Assembly (NCBI RefSeq): GCF_014649655.1
Contig: NZ_BMTL01000027.1
Location: forward strand, 1 to 64,000
From: Streptomyces humidus
GTDB lineage: Bacteria; Actinomycetota; Actinomycetes; Streptomycetales; Streptomycetaceae
Length of the DNA stretch: 64,000 nt
Direction of reading: 5' to 3'
Made by a program: the position numbers and the translations under genes. Of this stretch, positions 27,838 through 35,711 are shown one piece after another; position 1 is the stretch's first letter, and the number at the start of each line of letters is the position of its first letter. The notes beneath the pieces were generated by a model. It saw only the letters and a program-made list of their open reading frames with translations. It searched no databases and had not been told where the DNA came from.

Positions 27838-28050
27838 GTGACGTCGGCGGGAAGGGTGATCGTGCCGTTCGGTGTCTTCGTCCGCATCGAAGACCGAGAG
27901 GACGGCTTTGAGGGGCTCGTGCACACCGACGAGCTGGATCAATCGCCGCAGGACGTCATCGAGGTCGGCGACGCTCTCACCGTGAAGATCACGGATGTCG
28001 ATCTCGTACGGCGCCGCATTGCCCTGTCGCAGAGGCAGGCCGACCGGTGA
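27838..28050 (+). CDS. S1 RNA-binding domain protein, single-domain fragment
   Basis: The 70 residues form one S1/OB-fold domain: VPFGVFVRIEDREDGFEGLV, HTDELDQSPQDVIEVGDALT and VKITDVDLVRRRIALSQRQA. Streptomycetes commonly carry a longer two-S1 protein whose second half reads almost exactly like this; here nothing of the first S1 domain is found upstream, so the gene looks 5'-truncated, with the GTG at 27838 only a possible new start. The stop overlaps the next gene (GTGA), an arrangement usual for the full-length version. It could still bind RNA as a lone domain, or be a remnant. Confidence 0.6.
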   Translation: MTSAGRVIVPFGVFVRIEDREDGFEGLVHTDELDQSPQDVIEVGDALTVKITDVDLVRRRIALSQRQADR

Positions 28051-28355
28051 CGACGTGGATGCAGTGCTTCTGGGACGAGGAAGCCATCTGGTTCTGCTTC
28101 GAGGTCGACGCCGGCGGCTGGGTGACCCGACAGGTCGAGCTCCAGGGTTCCGAGCTGACCCCGATCGCGGCTGCGTCCCTGGACGAATGGCAGCGTGCCC
28201 AGCAGGCAGGGGGTCTGGCCGAGTACGAAAGAACGTTCGGGTTCACCGCTGAACTCCCGCTCTCGCAGTGGGAGGGGCACGAACCCCATCAACTGACCGC
28301 GCAAGAATTCGAGGCGGTCTGGGATGCCGCCCGTCGTGCGATCACAGCCCGCTGA
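28047..28355 (+). CDS. hypothetical protein, 102 aa, partner of S1 proteins
   Basis: An acidic, aromatic-rich protein: MTTWMQCFWDEEAIWFCFEV, GWVTRQVELQGSELTPIAAA, LDEWQRAQQAGGLAEYERTF and LPLSQWEGHEPHQLTAQEFE. I remember close relatives sitting beside S1-domain genes in other streptomycetes, but no function is assigned. It is translationally coupled to the S1 fragment (GTGA overlap), so the pair is inherited as a unit. Its full length appears intact, unlike its neighbour. Confidence 0.75.
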   Translation: MTTWMQCFWDEEAIWFCFEVDAGGWVTRQVELQGSELTPIAAASLDEWQRAQQAGGLAEYERTFGFTAELPLSQWEGHEPHQLTAQEFEAVWDAARRAITAR

Positions 28356-28707
28356 CCCGGTTGACCAAGGGCGGAATACTGAGACCCTGACGGCAGTACG
28401 TCAGATCGACTGAGGAAAGCTGCTTGTCAATTCGTGGCAGCTTCGGGAGTACCGGGCATCCATCCATGCAGCCGACTCCGGAAACTGACACCGGCCCTCG
28501 CGCCCGGTTCGGCCGCGGAGCATCACCCTGCGCTACATGTCCGTTTGCCGCAGCTATACGAGAACAGGGCCGTCTCGAGGGCGGCTGGGGCGCGGCAGCC
28601 CGAAGGGCCCGGACGGTGCGCACGATCACGACCGCCCGGGCTCTTCGCCTTCCTCTTGACTTGAGGTCCCCGCGCGCTTCACCGGGCGGTCCCCGCCCGC
28701 GCTCCTG
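28356..28707. other. intergenic region with an inverted repeat copy
   Basis: No complete gene is supported. It contains the right copy of the inverted pair (28532-28572). A plus frame around it (28434-28664) reads ALHVRLPQLYENRAVSRAAG but lacks a ribosome site and resembles nothing else I know. Confidence 0.5.
28532..28572 (+). repeat. right copy of inverted repeat flanking the S1 cassette
   Basis: The plus-strand copy matches 36 of 41 bases of the left element in reverse orientation. The similarity continues at the protein level into the preceding residues (H-x-x-LHVR), so the repeat derives from coding sequence or from an element under selection. Confidence 0.7.
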
Positions 28708-29076
28708 TCAGCCCGGCCCGGCACCGCGCTGCGGTACCGGCAGCGGCGGTTCGGCCTGGCGCAGCTCGGCCAGCAACTCGTTCTGGCCCGTGAGGAGTTC
28801 GGTGAGGATGCGACGGGCGGCGCGCAGCAGTTCGGCCACGTCACCGCCTGCCAGCGCGTAGCTGACCGTCGATCCCTCCCGGATCGAGACGACGATCCCC
28901 GAGCGCCGCAGCACGGCCAACTGCTGTGACAGACTGGACGGTTCGATCTCGATCTCGGTGAGCAGGTCCCGCACGGCGACGGGGCCGCCCTGCAGCAGTT
29001 CGAGGACCCTGATGCGTACCGGGTGCCCGAGCATGCGGAAGAACTCGGCCTTGGCCTGGTAGAGGGGAACCTGCAT
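28708..29076 (-). CDS. ArsR-family transcriptional regulator
   Basis: A 122-residue winged-helix repressor. The DNA-binding region reads FRMLGHPVRIRVLELLQGGP, VAVRDLLTEIEIEPSSLSQQ and LAVLRRSGIVVSIREGSTVS, followed by YALAGGDVAELLRAARRIL. No Cys-rich metal site is present: there is no ELCVCD motif, so it is unlikely to sense arsenic. It probably responds to another signal. ATG 29076 is the conventional start; TTG 29082 has the better spaced GGGAG. A dyad in its upstream region is a candidate operator. The adjacent targets are unclear. Confidence 0.9.
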   Translation of the reverse strand: MQVPLYQAKAEFFRMLGHPVRIRVLELLQGGPVAVRDLLTEIEIEPSSLSQQLAVLRRSGIVVSIREGSTVSYALAGGDVAELLRAARRILTELLTGQNELLAELRQAEPPLPVPQRGAGPG

Positions 29077-29221
29077 GGTCAATCGCTCGCTCCCTGCCGC
29101 GTTCGGTGCGTGGTCCTCGCTGGCACGGCGGCCCGCCCAGCCGGCCGTAAGCCGCCGCGCGCGCGTGCTTCGTCCCGATCCTGACGGCTACCGGCTCCGC
29201 ACACCCTTGTGATGCGCTGAT

Positions 29222-29257
29222 CTGGATGTGTCGAGATGAAGAAATCTTCACATCCAG
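29222..29257. promoter_or_regulatory. nested dyads upstream of arsR-type gene
   Basis: The outer arms CTGGATGTG (29222-29230) and CACATCCAG (29249-29257) are exact complements with an 18-base interval, and the interval includes GAAGA-AA-TCTTC (29238-29249). The region is A/T-rich and lies about 150 bases before the ArsR start. ArsR proteins usually bind such 12-2-12-like dyads. Confidence 0.45.
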
Positions 29258-29287
29258 GGCATGCGAAGTCCCGGACCGTCAGGTCCT

Positions 29288-29662
29288 CTACACCTCGAGC
29301 TCGGCCTCGATCCGCTTCAGCTGGTGGCGGGCCATGGCCAGGTTGGACCGGCTGCGGTCCAGCACCAGGTAGATGAACAGCCCGCTGCCGCTCCGGCCCT
29401 TGAGCAGCCGGATGAGGTGGTACTGGGTCGCGAGCGTGATCAGGATGTCCTCGATCTCCCCTTTCAGGCCCAGGTGTTCCATGGTGCGGACCTTGGCGCG
29501 GATCACATCGGTGTTGCCGGCCGCGGCGACGTTCAGGTCGAGGTCCTTGCCGCCGCCGAGCGTGCCGAGTGCCATACCGCTGGTGTAGTCCACGACGGCG
29601 ACCCCCAGCGCCCCCTCCACCGCGGTCATCGTCTCCTTCAAAGAGATCTCCACATTCGCCAT
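29288..29662 (-). CDS. orphan roadblock/LC7-domain protein
   Basis: A 124-residue roadblock-fold protein: MANVEISLKETMTAVEGALG, VAVVDYTSGMALGTLGGGKD, LNVAAAGNTDVIRAKVRTM, EDILITLATQYHLIRLL and GSGLFIYLVLDRSRSNLAMA. It differs from CvnB in lacking the conservon context: no GTPase or kinase gene is adjacent. Orphan roadblock proteins of this kind may act on GTPases encoded elsewhere, for example one of the conservon GTPases. ATG 29662 has a GGGAG-type site upstream. Confidence 0.88.
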   Translation of the reverse strand: MANVEISLKETMTAVEGALGVAVVDYTSGMALGTLGGGKDLDLNVAAAGNTDVIRAKVRTMEHLGLKGEIEDILITLATQYHLIRLLKGRSGSGLFIYLVLDRSRSNLAMARHQLKRIEAELEV

Positions 29663-30160
29663 GGCGCTGCTCCCGCCGGTTGCACGGGCCCGGTCTCCTC
29701 CGGCCCCGCTGGTCCCCCGACCGTACGGAGACCATCCCCCGGGAGGGTGACGTGCTCCGGGACTGGCGCAAGGAACTCCGTAACGCGGATGTTCAGGCTT
29801 CTTTTTGATCGCGCACATCCGGAATCCGACCGGATCGAGGAAGCCGAAGGGGAGAACGTCGCCGGGGCGGCCGTCGGGTCGACGGCCGCCCCGGCGGGTG
29901 CCGCGCGCCCCACGCGACGTGCCGCGCCTCTCGGTCTGCCGGACGGGCTTCCAGTCCTGTGAACCGTCCGCGACGGCGTTCTGCAAGGACCCGGTCACCG
30001 GCGTGCTGCCCCCGGATCCCGCCGACGACACCGCCGCGGACTCGCACGGTCAGATCCTCGTGCACAGGACCTGGAACGGGAACAGCAGGCTCGGTGTTCT
30101 GCTCCGCGCAGCCCTTCTCGGGGGACGGCCACCACGCCGATGTGCGCGGCAGGTGGGGAA
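29663..30160. other. intergenic region, 498 bases
   Basis: It carries a strong hairpin (29861-29895). I found no convincing gene on either strand; some frames look partly protein-like (a plus frame includes ILVHRTWNGNSRLGVLL) but lack starts and ribosome sites. The part from about 29760 to 29830 is A/T-richer, probably the promoter of the roadblock gene. Confidence 0.4.
29861..29895. terminator. 15-bp GC hairpin
   Basis: GCCGGGGCGGCCGTC pairs perfectly with 29881-29895 around a 5-base GGGTC loop. It could end the beta-galactosidase transcript, whose stop lies 265 bases away. Confidence 0.55.
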
Positions 30161-32296
30161 TCAGGCGACGAGGACGCGTACGTCCCACGGGCCCAGGCCG
30201 ATTGCGGCGCCGGAGGGGACGGCCGCGCCGGTCAGCACGTCGGAGAGGTCCGTCGGAGCGGCGACGCTCACCTGTTGCCAGCTCCAGTTGTGGACGATGT
30301 GCACACGGCGTCCGTCCGGCGCGGTCGCGGTCGTGGCGGTGACCGTGGAGGGAAGGTTCCGCCAGGCGTGCCGCGTGACCGGCGCGAGCCACTCCGCCAG
30401 CGCCCGGCCGAGATCACGCCCCGGCGCGGTGCCCACACACGTCACCCGGCCCGCGCCGTGCCGGCGGGTGGTGACCGCGGGCCAGCGCCCGAAGTGCGGG
30501 TGGTCGTACGTGACGAGCGCCTCGGCGTCCGTCACGGTCAGGCCGTCGGCCCAGCGGGTGGCCGTCGCACCCTCCGGTACGTCGAGCGGGCCCCCGGACG
30601 CCGACCGCACGGGCACCTCGCCGACGAGATTGCTGAACTCGTCGTAGCGGACGCCCGCCACGTCGGTCAGCCGGCCCGGGGCCGCTTCCTGCCGGGCCCG
30701 CGCCTCCTGGTCGGCGTAGCCGGTGCGCGGGCCGAGGACGAGGTGCCCGCCGGCCTCGGCATAGGCCGCGAACCAGTCGAGGGTCGAGTCGGCCGCGAGG
30801 TACAGCGCCGGCACCACGAGCACGGGATGACGGCGGACGGCCTCCTCGGCCGTCAGCCCCTCCCGCTCCCCGTGCGGGTCGTGCAGCTGTCGGGCGTGCA
30901 CGATGCGCACCTGCCGGCCGGCGTCGAACGCGCCCCGGTAGAAGGAGTCGAAGAAGCGGTGGTAGGCGGCCGGGTCGGGTTCGCCGTCCGGCCCGGCGAG
31001 CGGCGGGTAGTTCTGCATCAGCCACTTGCTCGGCGTCGAGTACACCATCGTCAGGTCCGCGTCCGGCTCGAGCCCGGCCACCAGGTCGCCCGCCTTCTCG
31101 AACTCTGCTCCCAGCCGCGCCAGTTCACGGTAGGTGCGACCGGGCCGGCCGGTGTGCGGCAGGACGCCGCCCCAGTAGGTCTCGGCGCCGAAGTGCAGGG
31201 TGTTCCAGTGCCAGTACTCGATCATGCGGGCCCCGCGCGCGACGAGCGCCCACGCCGCCTGTCGCCACTGGCCGTCGTAGGCGGGCCGGTTGTCCCAGGG
31301 GAAGCCGATGGAGCCCGCGTCGGTCTCGGTGACCAGGAACGGCTCCTGCCGCGAGGAGAACATCCAGTCGGCGGTCTGGTACAGCGACCACACGCCCGCG
31401 GTCTGCCACTTCTGTTCGTGGCCGTCGGGCGTGGGATCGGGCAGCAGCAGGGCGTCCTGCATGCCGTAGTACGGGTTCCCGGAGGCGATGTCGAGGCAGT
31501 CGGTCAGCTCGTCGTCCTCCACGGCGGGCCGGGTGTAGGAGATGCAGGTGGTGACGAACTGCTCGGGCCGGGCGTACTCACGGGCGATCCCGGCCTGCCA
31601 TCCGATGAACTCCGTGACCTGACGGGCCTGGAACGCGCGCCAGGCGACGTCGTACTGCGGCTGCGCGTTGCCGTCGGGCGTCCACAGGTCGGCCCAGGTC
31701 GACAGCCGGTGCGACCAGTACACCAGCCCCCATTCGCGGTTGAGGGTCTCGACGTCGCCGTACCGCTCGCGCAGATGGTCCACGAAGCGCTGGAAGACGC
31801 CGTGGTTGTGCAGGAGTTCGTTGCCGGGTTCGTTGTCGACCTGGAAGCCGATCACGGCCGGGTGGCCGGCGTACCGGGCGATGATCTTGCGGATGACCCG
31901 CTCGGCGTGGAAGCGGAAGGCGGGGTGGGTGAAGTCCACCTCCTGCCGGGCGCCCCAGCCGATGCGCTCACCGGTGCGCCGCTCGCCCGCGATCTCGGGG
32001 TACTGACGGGCCAGCCACGGCGGCACCGCGTAGGTCGGCGTGCCGAGGACGACGGAGATGCCCCGCTCGTGCGCGCCGTCGAGGACCGGCTGGAGCCAGT
32101 CGAGGTCGAAGCGTCCGTTCTCCGGCTCCCACGTCGACCACACCGACTCGCCGACCCGGATGACGCTGACGTGGGCGTCGGCCATCAGGTCGAGGTCGGT
32201 CTCGAGCCGGTCGTCGGGCCGTTCGGCGCCGTAGCGGGGCCGGTATTCGTGGTAGTACGCGGCGCCGAACAGGACGCGGGCAGGCAGAGCCGCCAT
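30161..32296 (-). CDS. GH42 beta-galactosidase
   Basis: A 711-residue GH42 beta-galactosidase, releasing galactose from beta-galactosides in the cytosol (no signal peptide). The A domain begins VLFGAAYYHEYRPRYGAERP; the acid/base is E156 in QVDNEPGNE and the nucleophile E324 in FLVTETDAGS, both in the GH42 positions. The trimerisation domain (about 415-620) and C-terminal beta-sandwich (VHIVHNWSWQQVSVA) follow. ATG 32296 has CGGAGG 8 bases upstream. The gene sits just downstream of a permease remnant and a LacI gene, the usual layout of a galactooligosaccharide operon, but the transporter is missing. Uptake must come from elsewhere if the enzyme is to be used. Confidence 0.95.
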   Translation of the reverse strand: MAALPARVLFGAAYYHEYRPRYGAERPDDRLETDLDLMADAHVSVIRVGESVWSTWEPENGRFDLDWLQPVLDGAHERGISVVLGTPTYAVPPWLARQYPEIAGERRTGERIGWGARQEVDFTHPAFRFHAERVIRKIIARYAGHPAVIGFQVDNEPGNELLHNHGVFQRFVDHLRERYGDVETLNREWGLVYWSHRLSTWADLWTPDGNAQPQYDVAWRAFQARQVTEFIGWQAGIAREYARPEQFVTTCISYTRPAVEDDELTDCLDIASGNPYYGMQDALLLPDPTPDGHEQKWQTAGVWSLYQTADWMFSSRQEPFLVTETDAGSIGFPWDNRPAYDGQWRQAAWALVARGARMIEYWHWNTLHFGAETYWGGVLPHTGRPGRTYRELARLGAEFEKAGDLVAGLEPDADLTMVYSTPSKWLMQNYPPLAGPDGEPDPAAYHRFFDSFYRGAFDAGRQVRIVHARQLHDPHGEREGLTAEEAVRRHPVLVVPALYLAADSTLDWFAAYAEAGGHLVLGPRTGYADQEARARQEAAPGRLTDVAGVRYDEFSNLVGEVPVRSASGGPLDVPEGATATRWADGLTVTDAEALVTYDHPHFGRWPAVTTRRHGAGRVTCVGTAPGRDLGRALAEWLAPVTRHAWRNLPSTVTATTATAPDGRRVHIVHNWSWQQVSVAAPTDLSDVLTGAAVPSGAAIGLGPWDVRVLVA

Positions 32297-32331
32297 GAGG
32301 GAAACCTCCGGGAGGGCGAGGGGGGAAGGGG

Positions 32332-32760
32332 TCACTGCTTGACGCCGCCGGCGGCCAGACCGCTCTGCCAGTAGCGCTGGAGCAGCAGGAACGCCACGAC
32401 GAGCGGCACGATCGAGATGAGGGAGCCGGTCACGACCAGGGCGAGCATGTCGCTGCTGGAGCCCGCCCCGCCGTTCTGCGCCTGGGCGGCCCAGGAGGAC
32501 AGACCGACGGTGACCGGGTACAGGTCCGGGTCGTTCAGCATGATCAGCGGCAGGAAGTAGTTGTTCCAGGTCGCCACCAAAGTGAACAGCAGGACGGTCA
32601 CCAGGCCGGGCGCCAGCAGCCGCAGGGCGATCCGGAGGAAGATCCGGGCCTCGCCCGCACCGTCCAGGCGGGCGGCCTCCAGCAAACTGTCCGGGACGGC
32701 GTCCTGCGCGTAGACGCGCATCAGGTAGAGGCCGAACGGGTTGACCAGGGAGGGCAGGAG
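32332..32760 (-). pseudogene. C-terminal half of a MalG-type sugar ABC permease
   Basis: About 142 codons remain, from LLPSLVNPFGLYLMRVYAQD to FLLLQRYWQSGLAAGGVKQ. The ATPase-contact EAA loop (LLEAARLDGAGEARIFLRIA) and the last three membrane segments are intact, but the full protein is about 280 residues and the first half is absent: upstream of 32760 the frame becomes unrelated Arg/Pro-rich sequence. An ATG with GGGAG (32782) enters the remnant in the wrong frame (MPQHPFTS...), as if the start of another gene had been joined here. The remnant is probably non-functional. It marks a deletion that also removed the second permease and binding protein. Confidence 0.85.
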
Positions 32761-33070
32761 ACGTGAAGGGGTGCTGAGGCATGGCGAACTCCCGCCGGAG
32801 GCGATGGGCCACGGCACGCCGGACGGCCGTGCGCGGGCATGGTGGAGGAAGGCGTGAGCGCGAGGACCGGGGCGCAAGGGCCACAGCGGTCGAGGCGGTC
32901 GGGGCGATGAAGAGGATGCGGGGTCTGCGACCCGGCTGGGGGACTGCCGCGGTCGGCGGCGGTCAGGTGCGGCTCGGGCGAAGAGACGGTGACCGGGGCG
33001 CGGACGATGCTGCGGCTGGTTCCCGGCTCACGTGGCGCGGGCCGGCGTGCGGGCCGGCCGGTCCTGCTGG
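32761..33070. other. deletion scar region, no gene
   Basis: The 310 bases between the permease remnant and the LacI stop show no protein-like frame except the first codons after ATG 32782 on the minus strand. In intact loci genes for a binding protein and a permease occupy this interval. Confidence 0.5.
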
Positions 33071-34213
33071 TCAGTTCGGTGTCGGGCGGCCTCCGTTCGC
33101 GTGGGGCGCAGTGGGCGCGGCGCTTCGGGACCGGGAGGCGGCGGCCCGCCCGCGAACCGGGGCCGTCCGGTTCGGCGGGGGCGCGGTCGACGCGCGGACG
33201 ACGAGGTCGACCGGTGGGTCGCTCGCCGGCAGCGGGATCGCGTCCGGGTTCTCGATGGCGTGCACGAGTCGCTTGAGGCCCTCCTGCGCCACGGCGTCGA
33301 ACCGTTGCGGCACCGTGGTCAGCGGAGGGGTCACATAGGCGGCGACCGGTACGTCGTCGAAACCGACGACGCTGACGTCGTGCGGCACCCGTCGCCCCGC
33401 CTCCGCCAGCGCGCGCATGAGACCGATCGCCATGTCGTCGTTGGCGGCGAACACGGCGGTGACGTCGCCGTCCGCGGCCAGCTCACGGCCGGCCGCGTGA
33501 CCGGACGCGGCCGACCAGTCGCCCTCGACGACCGGCGGCACCGTCCTGCCGTGGGCGGTCAGCGTCGTCCGCCAGCCGTCCAACCGGTCCCGGGCGGCGT
33601 ACCAGGCCTGCGGACCCGCGAGGTGATGGACCGTCGCGTGGCCGAGGTCCAGCAGGTGTTCGGTCGCCGCCCGGGCCATCAGGTCGGCTCCGTCGCCCGC
33701 CGTCAGCACGGTGGGCGCGACCACGGGCGACGGTGCGCCGAGCACCAGGACCGGGACGTCGACGCGCAGGGCGGTGTCGCCGCCCGCCGCCAGCTCGTCG
33801 ATCGGCTCCGAGACGACGATGCCGTCCACGCCCTGGTCCAGGAGCGAGTCCACGGCGCCCGCGATGCCCGCGGGATCGCCTTCCATCGTGTTGACCACCC
33901 GCAGCGCGTATCCCGTGTCCCGGACGACCCGCTCGACACCCATGAGCAGGGAGGCGGGGCCGTACAGGGCGGTGCCGAGCGTCACCACGCCGATCGAGCG
34001 GGTACGCCCGGAGGCCAGGGCCCGGGCGGCGTTGTTGCGCCGGTAGCCGAGCTCTTCGGCGGCTTCTAGGACGCGTCGGCGCACATCGGCGGAGACGTAC
34101 TGCTCGTCGTTGAAGACCCGCGACACCGTCTTCTGCGAGACGCCGGCCAGACGGGCCACATCCACGCTGCGCGGAGCCGGGGAGGCCCCGCCCCGCCCTG
34201 TTCCTCGCGTCAT
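33071..34213 (-). CDS. LacI-family transcriptional regulator of the GH42 locus
   Basis: A 380-residue LacI/GalR regulator. The helix-turn-helix is VDVARLAGVSQKTVSRVFND and the hinge region reads VLEAAEELGYRRNNAARALA. The periplasmic-binding-like core follows (RSIGVVTLGTALYGPASLLM, DGIVVSEP, AVFAANDDMAIGLMRAL, VVGFDDVPVAAYVTPPLTTV). The C-terminal 30 residues are an Arg/Pro/Ala-rich extension. ATG 34213 has GGGAGAGACC upstream. It presumably represses the galactosidase locus and itself; three overlapping palindromes 90 bases upstream are the obvious binding sites. Confidence 0.93.
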   Translation of the reverse strand: MTRGTGRGGASPAPRSVDVARLAGVSQKTVSRVFNDEQYVSADVRRRVLEAAEELGYRRNNAARALASGRTRSIGVVTLGTALYGPASLLMGVERVVRDTGYALRVVNTMEGDPAGIAGAVDSLLDQGVDGIVVSEPIDELAAGGDTALRVDVPVLVLGAPSPVVAPTVLTAGDGADLMARAATEHLLDLGHATVHHLAGPQAWYAARDRLDGWRTTLTAHGRTVPPVVEGDWSAASGHAAGRELAADGDVTAVFAANDDMAIGLMRALAEAGRRVPHDVSVVGFDDVPVAAYVTPPLTTVPQRFDAVAQEGLKRLVHAIENPDAIPLPASDPPVDLVVRASTAPPPNRTAPVRGRAAASRSRSAAPTAPHANGGRPTPN

Positions 34214-34303
34214 GGTCTCTCCCGGTGGCCGTGCGTTCCCACGATGGTGCCAGACGTCCGTTCAGGGCGTCCGCGTCAGGCATCCGCATCAGACGTCCTC
34301 CGC

Positions 34304-34347
34304 ATGACTGCGCAGTCATGTCTGCGCTGACATGTCTACGCAGTCAT
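34304..34347. promoter_or_regulatory. three overlapping palindromic operators
   Basis: Three 16-base units start at 34304, 34318 and 34332, each overlapping the next by the bases AT. The first, ATGACTGCGCAGTCAT, is a perfect palindrome with a central CG; the second (ATGTCTGCGCTGACAT) matches it at 13 of 16 and the third (ATGTCTACGCAGTCAT) at 14 of 16. The 14-base period puts successive sites about 1.3 helical turns apart. LacI-family binding is likely from position and symmetry. Confidence 0.7.
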
Positions 34348-34431
34348 AAGGTGGGCGTCAAGAGGTGGAACCGCATCCGTGACATCGGTCGGCGGTAAGG
34401 CGGCCGGCGGTAAGGCGGCCGGCCCGGGAGG

Positions 34432-35016
34432 TCAGTTCTTCGGCAGGCACTTCTCGAGGGCGTCGATGAGGCGGTCCAGCGCCGGTTCGTCCGCGGAGCG
34501 GTCCGTCGTGATCGTGCGGCCGTCGAACCGCAGCGTGTACCGGAACCTGTCCGCGGCGCCCTCGTCCAGCGAGGACGCGGGGACGTCGGCGAGTGCCGGA
34601 TCCGCGAGCAGGGCGCGCAGCCGCGCGAACTGGGCGGCGGTCGTGCGGTGCACGCCGGACGCTCCCCGGTCGGTGGTGCGGACGGTGCCGTCGCCCCGCA
34701 GGACCACCTCGCGGTGCACCCCGGCGAAGCCTCCGCTGATCGTCATCGTCACGAGCTTCCGGCTCTGCCCGGTGACGGTGTCCGAGGGGCTCGCGCCCGC
34801 CGGGTCCGAGGCACTCGGGGGGACGGAGACGGAGGCGACGGGCGGGGAGGGGACGGGCGAGACGGACGACGACGGGGCGTCGGAGACCGTCACACCGGCG
34901 GTGGCCTCGTCCGTCGACTCCGCGGCCTTCCCGTCGTCCCCGGAGGAGCAGCCGGCCAGCGCCAGCGCCAGTGCGGCCGCGGCCACGCACACGATCGCCG
35001 AGCTCCGAGTGTGCAC
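34432..35016 (-). CDS. predicted lipoprotein, 194 aa
   Basis: A secreted lipoprotein: the signal peptide VHTRSSAIVCVAAAALALALAGC ends in the lipobox LALAGC with the lipidated Cys, followed by a Ser/Pro-rich linker of about 60 residues. The folded part (KLVTMTISGGFAGVHREVVL, HRTTAAQFARLRALLADPAL, FRYTLRFDGRTITTDRSADE, LDRLIDALEKCLPKN) resembles the protealysin-inhibitor-like (emfourin-type) domain that streptomycetes encode near M4 proteases. An M4 protease gene lies 3.7 kb away on the other strand, which fits but does not prove an inhibitor role. GTG 35016 has GGGAGG 5 bases upstream. Confidence 0.85.
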   Translation of the reverse strand: MHTRSSAIVCVAAAALALALAGCSSGDDGKAAESTDEATAGVTVSDAPSSSVSPVPSPPVASVSVPPSASDPAGASPSDTVTGQSRKLVTMTISGGFAGVHREVVLRGDGTVRTTDRGASGVHRTTAAQFARLRALLADPALADVPASSLDEGAADRFRYTLRFDGRTITTDRSADEPALDRLIDALEKCLPKN

Positions 35017-35210
35017 GTAGTCCTCCCTGGGCCTGAGTGCCGTGTGCCTCTGAGTACCCGTCATGCGGCGCCGCCATGCCCGCTCCGGGCGCAGGGGCTC
35101 CGTCGCCCGCGCACCGCGGGCATGGGGGCGGCGCGGCCGCCCCGAGCCCCGCCCGGGTGACGGCTGTGTCGCTTGCGGCCGGGGCGGGGGAGCGGGCAGG
35201 GTTCCGTTCC

Positions 35211-35663
35211 GTGGCCACCTTGCTGATCGTTCATCACACCCCCTCGCCGCACTGCCAGGCACTCTTCGAGGCGGTCGTCTCGGGCGCGACGGCCCCGGAC
35301 ATCGCGGGCGTCCGCGTAGAGCGCCGCGCGGCTCTCGCCGCGACCGCCTCGGACGTCCTGGCCGCCGACGCCTTTGTGCTGGGCACTCCCGCCAACCTCG
35401 GCTACATGTCCGGCGCGCTCAAGCACTTCTTCGACCAGGTCTACTACCCGTGCCTAGACGCCACCCGCGGCCGCCCCTTCGGTTACTACGTGCACGGCGG
35501 GAACGACGTCACGGGCGCGATGCGCGCCATCGAGACCGTCACCACGGGCCTGGGCTGGCGGAGCGCGGCCGAGCCCGTCACCGTCATCGGCGAGCCGGGC
35601 AGAAGCGACCTGGAAGCCTGCTGGGAACTGGGGGCGACGCTGGCGGCCGGTGTCATGGACTGA
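35211..35663 (+). CDS. flavodoxin-like/NADPH-dependent FMN reductase fold protein
   Basis: A 150-residue flavodoxin-fold protein. The FMN-phosphate loop is LLIVHHTPSPHCQALFEAV (in the T/S-x-S/T-x-N/H-T region), and the second loop reads FVLGTPANLGYMSGALKHFF, the phrase common to NADPH-dependent FMN reductases and WrbA-like proteins; a third loop is YVHGGNDVTGAMRAIE. The substrate is unknown. The GTG start (35211) has only a weak ribosome site. It is divergent from the lipoprotein gene and convergent with the secreted protein. Confidence 0.85.
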   Translation: MATLLIVHHTPSPHCQALFEAVVSGATAPDIAGVRVERRAALAATASDVLAADAFVLGTPANLGYMSGALKHFFDQVYYPCLDATRGRPFGYYVHGGNDVTGAMRAIETVTTGLGWRSAAEPVTVIGEPGRSDLEACWELGATLAAGVMD

Positions 35664-35711
35664 CCCGCGCCGGGCCGAGCGCCGGTTCCGGCCCCGCCCG
35701 GGCGGCCGGGA

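Noticed and set aside
27585..27926. Minus frame containing HVRSPQLYEN as a gene
   Set aside because: Apart from the repeated peptide it lacks conservation-like composition, runs antisense over the start of the S1 fragment and has no ribosome site.
28434..28664. Plus frame containing HVRLPQLYEN as a gene
   Set aside because: The N-terminus and C-terminus do not match those of the left copy, so only the short shared element is reported.
32781..33338. Plus frame in the deletion region
   Set aside because: Gly/Arg-rich and antisense to the LacI C-terminus; no ribosome site.
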